A stretch of DNA of 64,000 nucleotides from Phaseolus vulgaris. Lineage: Eukaryota; Streptophyta; Magnoliopsida; Fabales; Fabaceae. The stretch spans positions 37,347,785 to 37,411,784 of the forward strand of contig NC_023759.2 in NCBI RefSeq assembly GCF_000499845.2, given 5' to 3'. Position numbers and translations under genes: made by a program. The notes under the pieces were generated by a model, which was not told where the DNA came from, searched no databases, and was given only the letters and a program-made list of their open reading frames with translations. Position 1 is the stretch's first letter, and each line of letters starts with the position of its first letter. Below are positions 60,992 through 64,000 of the stretch, in pieces.

Positions 60992-61351
60992 TCACTTCAC
61001 ATCAATTGCTTTGTGTCCTTTTGAAAGATCAGTGAGTTGCCATGTATTATTTTTCTCAATCGTCATCAATTCTTCATTCATAGCATCTTGCCATTTGGGG
61101 TGTTGAATGACATCTGCAAGTGTCATGGGTTCTGAATCTGCAAGAAAAGCAAAGTGAACTAAATCTCCATTGTCATCAACTTCGTCATCAAGATTTAATT
61201 CGCAATCTTGAAGGTGTACAGGTTGTCGTTGTTGCCTTCTTGGTCGCTCCATCATAGTTGCAATTGGAGCTGTAACTTCAGGTTGAATTACAGTTTCAGG
61301 TTGAACTGTAGGTGCTTCAAGAGTGACTCCATCTTCCACATCATCGTTCAA
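60992..61351 (-). CDS. Copia integrase-RT linker and RT N-terminus
   Basis: The frame includes MMERPRRQQRQPVHLQD, then EPMTLADVIQHPKWQDAMNE and NNTWQLTDLSKGHKAIDVK, the standard start of Copia RT. It ends at a stop (position of the W in VKW) directly before the YKIKVK frame, so a single nonsense codon separates the two. Confidence 0.88.
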   Translation of the reverse strand: MNDDVEDGVTLEAPTVQPETVIQPEVTAPIATMMERPRRQQRQPVHLQDCELNLDDEVDDNGDLVHFAFLADSEPMTLADVIQHPKWQDAMNEELMTIEKNNTWQLTDLSKGHKAIDVK

Positions 61352-61363
61352 AACGTAAATATA

Positions 61364-62216
61364 TCATTTTTTCGAATCCATTTCAGTTGTTGCATTCCAT
61401 TGCCATTCCTCATCTTCGACAAATGTAACATCACGATTGACAATCACCTTCTTTGTCATTGGATTGTACAGTTTGTATCCCCCATGCTTATATCCAATGA
61501 AAATGGTTTTCTCTGCCTTATCCTCCAACTTCAATCTTGCTGCCTTGGGGACATGAGCATAAGTAATTGACCCAAATACCTTCAAGTGTTGCACATTGGG
61601 TTTGAATCCGCTCCATGCCTCAATCGGAGTTGTGTTAGGAACACTCCGGGTGGGTGATCTATTTATCAAATATACCGCACATGTTATGGCCTCAGCCCAA
61701 AAATAATTAGGCATACCTTTTGCTTTAAGCATGTTCCTCGCCATGTCCATGATTGTTCTACTCTTTCTCTCGGCAACTCCGTTGTGTTGAGGTGTGTAGG
61801 GACATGTTATGTTATGTTGCAACCTAAGTTCTTCATAGTGCTCTTGAACTCATTAGACTTGTACTCACCTTCTCCATCACTACGCACCATCTTAATTTGT
61901 CTGTCACTCTCTCTTTCAACAAATGCTTTAAATATTTTAAAGCAGTGGAATATCTCATCCTTGCTTTTCAATAGATAAATCCAGGTTTTCCTTGAAAAAT
62001 CATCAATAAAAAATACTTATTACCTCCAATTGTTGATATGTTTATCGGGCCACACACATCTGTATGAACAAACTCCAAAGGAAATTTCGCATGCCAAGGC
62101 CCCTTAACAAATGGTATCCTATGATTCTTTCCAAAAATGCAAGCCTCACACAATTGATCAGGGTGATGAATATGGGGTAAACCATTCACTAAATTTCGTT
62201 TGGAGAGATTTTCCAA
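61364..62216 (-). CDS. Copia integrase, interrupted
   Basis: Minus-strand pieces: RNLVNGLPHIHHPDQLCEAC (zinc-binding region) and FVHTDVCGPI with the first Asp (62216-61968); a frameshifted segment with KIVRSDGEGEYKSNEF-like sequence holding the second Asp (about 61830-61910); and TPQHNGVAERKSR with Glu (61822-61364), followed by GYKLYNPMTKKVIVNRDVTF. DDE residues can be traced, but the frame is broken near 61970 and 61825. Confidence 0.82.
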
Positions 62217-62249
62217 AATCTGAAAATTTAAGTGCCCAAAGCGTAAATA

Positions 62250-62645
62250 TCACAACCACGATTCATTATTCACTATTGCATTCAAGCACTTGAAATCACC
62301 CATATGCAAATCTATTGGAAACATGCGGTTTTTTGATAAAAAGGTTTTAAGAATCAAATTACTTTTTTTATCAAAAAATGAGAATTGATTTTCAACTATG
62401 TGCATCACGTAACACTTTTCGGCCAGCTGTCTCATACTCAACAAATTACTTTTCATATCAGGTACATAAAAAACATCATAGATGTACCTGTGATCACCAT
62501 TCTTCAATGTGATAAGAATTTGCCATTTTTCAGTCACCGAAACGAACCTGCCATCATTGAATTTCACTTTTGTGCGAAATGAGTCATCCAAATTTGCAAA
62601 CAACTCCTTCTGACCAAACATATTATTCGTGCAACCTGTATCCAA
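62250..62645 (-). CDS. Copia protease and pre-integrase region
   Basis: The frame starts YLDTGCTNNMFG (active-site DTG in place of the common DSG), then VKFNDGRFVSVTEK and DVFYVPDMKSNLLSMRQLAE. This is the aspartic protease of Copia. The upstream Trp position is a stop (TQT*YLDTG), so it is separated from gag. Confidence 0.85.
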   Translation of the reverse strand: MDTGCTNNMFGQKELFANLDDSFRTKVKFNDGRFVSVTEKWQILITLKNGDHRYIYDVFYVPDMKSNLLSMRQLAEKCYVMHIVENQFSFFDKKSNLILKTFLSKNRMFPIDLHMGDFKCLNAIVNNESWL

Positions 62646-62689
62646 ATATCAAGTCTGATTATTTGGAGTTTCATTTGATGTAGCTGCCA

Positions 62690-63660
62690 TTAGTACTGCA
62701 TGATCCTCTTCATCGTGTTCGTGATTACTATCTTCTTGAGCACAATTGGAAGCATGATTGTCACCTTTTGATCTGCACTCATTTGCATAATGGTCGTGTT
62801 TATGGCAATTATAACACTCCACATTTGATTTATTATAAATGTCTCCTCTTCCTCTACGACCACATTCTTCGCGCCAAAAGTTATTTGAACTTGGATTGTG
62901 ATTGAAACCAGTGTTGTTTTACTCAGTGCCTCCATGATTTTGGCCACCACGACCTTTGCTGGAATAACTACCACCACGTCCCTGTCCTTTGCCTCGTGAA
63001 CTACCATGTTTATGATAAGAGCTACCAATTGAGGCTTGTGCTTATAAAGCCTGTTCAATTGTTTTTTTCAATCTTATTGTCATTCATCTGCTGCTCATGC
63101 GCTCGTAGGGAACCGGACAATAACCTTACTGTCATTGTTAAAATGTCATCGGCCTCTTCAATTGCGACAACAACATGTTCAAATCTGGGAGTTAAAAGAT
63201 CTCAAAATCTTCTCCACCTTTGTCTGCTCCGATTGTGTTTTACCATTGGTCTTCATCTAATTTGTCAAAGCAAGAACTTTATTTATATAGACATCAATAG
63301 TCTTTGTGGTTTCCATATGCAGCAGTTCATATTGGCATCTTAGGGTTTGAAGACACACCTTTTTTATCTTGTCATCACCTTTATAATTGGTTAACAAAAT
63401 GATTCAAGCCTCACTTGCAATTGTTGCTCCTTCTATTTGTTCAACTGTCTCGTCATTCATCCCTTGATGGATGAGATACAAGCCTTCTTGTCCTTCTTCT
63501 TCTGGTCACGATGCGCTACTCGTTGCGCCTCATTTGCATTATCAGCTAATGCAAACACTCCACTCTCAACGACATCTCATAACTCATGATAATCAAACAA
63601 AACTCTCATTTGCACACACCACCAATTGTAATTTTTTTCATCAAGGATAAGGACTGATAA
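62690..63660 (-). pseudogene. Copia gag with zinc knuckle, broken
   Basis: Minus-strand fragments: NYNWWCVQMRVLFDY (63590-63640), ALADNANEAQRVAHRDQKKK (63500-63560), KVEKILRSFNSQI (63190-63230), DDILTMTVRLLSGSLRAHEQ (63090-63155), then a zinc knuckle VECYNCHKHDHYANEC (62770-62825). Frames shift several times and stops occur. Together they cover a full Copia gag. Confidence 0.8.
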
Positions 63661-63674
63661 CTGGGTAGAGTTCA

Positions 63675-63865
63675 TCACGTAATTGCACAAAATTGCAAAA
63701 CGGCTGAACTGATTCATACATCTTGATTTACTTCAATACTATATATAATAAAACAAGAATACTAACATTCTGTAACCTGACCATTAATACAATAATAACG
63801 ATAAAATAGTTTAAACGTAATAAAATCAGAATTAATAATAATAAAATCTGAATTAATAATCAACA
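63675..63865 (-). repeat. 5' LTR of the last Copia
   Basis: Partner of 60216-60427, shorter by about 19 bases. The primer-binding site on its inner side is poorly preserved (AGTTATCAGTCC near 63650 may be the remains of TGGTATCAGAGC). Confidence 0.75.
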
Positions 63866-63947
63866 TTTCTCAATCTCTTACATTATATTATTGTTGTATT
63901 CTTTTTTTTCTATCTTCATCAATCTTGATTTCAAAATTAATTACATT
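63866..63947. repeat. Direct repeat flanking the last Copia, right copy
   Basis: Near-exact copy of 60063-60147, directly adjoining the LTR end. Too long to be an ordinary target duplication. Confidence 0.85.
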
Positions 63948-64000
63948 TAAATTTTTTAAATAGATTTGGTTTTAAAGAATTATTTTAACAAGGAGAATAA

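Larger units (their letters stand above)
60216..63865 (-). mobile_element. Copia LTR retrotransposon, RT core deleted
   Basis: Related LTRs lie at about 60216-60427 and 63675-63865 (shared AAAATTGCAAAAC, TTGATTTACTTCAATA, AATAACGATAAAATAG, ending ATCAACA). On the minus strand the purine tract AATTAAGGGAGGA precedes TGTTGG. Gag, zinc knuckle, protease, integrase, RT start and RNase H are in Copia order, with several stops. The RT core is deleted in frame. No clear 5-bp target duplication was found. The two LTRs differ by numerous substitutions and an indel of about 19 bases, so the copy is older than the one at 20570. Confidence 0.88.

Overview
This is nuclear DNA from a flowering plant, almost certainly a papilionoid legume and probably phaseoloid. 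The reasons are AT-rich intergenic DNA, GT-AG spliced genes whose closest remembered relatives are dicot genes, CACTA/MULE/hAT elements, and Ty3/Gypsy LTRs carrying CGCTTAAGCG-type palindromes (a motif I associate with bean, cowpea and soybean repeats). The species assignment is inference. There is no bacterial-style operon, CRISPR array, tRNA or rRNA.

Only two host genes are well supported, both on the minus strand. (1) 8264-12345 is a 13-exon gene for a 773-residue seed-imbibition/raffinose-synthase-family protein, closest to Arabidopsis SIP2/RFS2, an alkaline alpha-galactosidase. It has a likely intron in its 5' leader and ABRE/DRE-type motifs upstream. (2) 41265-44986 is an 8-exon calcium-dependent protein kinase of 538 residues, similar to the CPK7/8/32 group, with all kinase motifs and four EF-hands. 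A third spliced frame at 31160-32451 looks like part of a CACTA-transposon accessory (Transposase_24-like) gene.

The rest is mostly transposon. From left to right: a Copia-type LTR with TATA box and primer-binding site (about 380-985); a decayed Copia (2640-5500) broken by a Gypsy LTR fragment; a CACTA MITE (5506-5820); a LINE remnant (14890-16215, with related sequence near 17740-17980); a foldback MULE made of nested hairpins (16221-17156); a 4.3-kb Copia with both LTRs and a target duplication (20570-24873); a second foldback MULE (26490-27486); more CACTA MITEs; a CACTA end with a subterminal array (28725-29440); a 2.1-kb CACTA element containing a nested hAT element (38061-40164); a Copia (46700-50982) holding two solo Gypsy LTRs; a 7.5-kb Gypsy Tat-lineage element (51209-58665); and a final Copia (about 60216-63865).

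The most unusual unit is the Tat element. Its gag-pol lies on the minus strand, while the plus strand carries a convergent spliced ORF (from 52008) with its own TATA box, a Transposase_28-type domain and a coiled-coil tail, ending opposite a roughly 50-bp tandem array. All four of the larger LTR elements have lost reverse-transcriptase function: three lack the segment that would hold the YVDD active site, and the fourth keeps YVDD but has lost PBS, gag, protease and integrase. All would therefore need help in trans. Exon boundaries and element ends were read by eye from splice consensus, target-site duplications and family knowledge.
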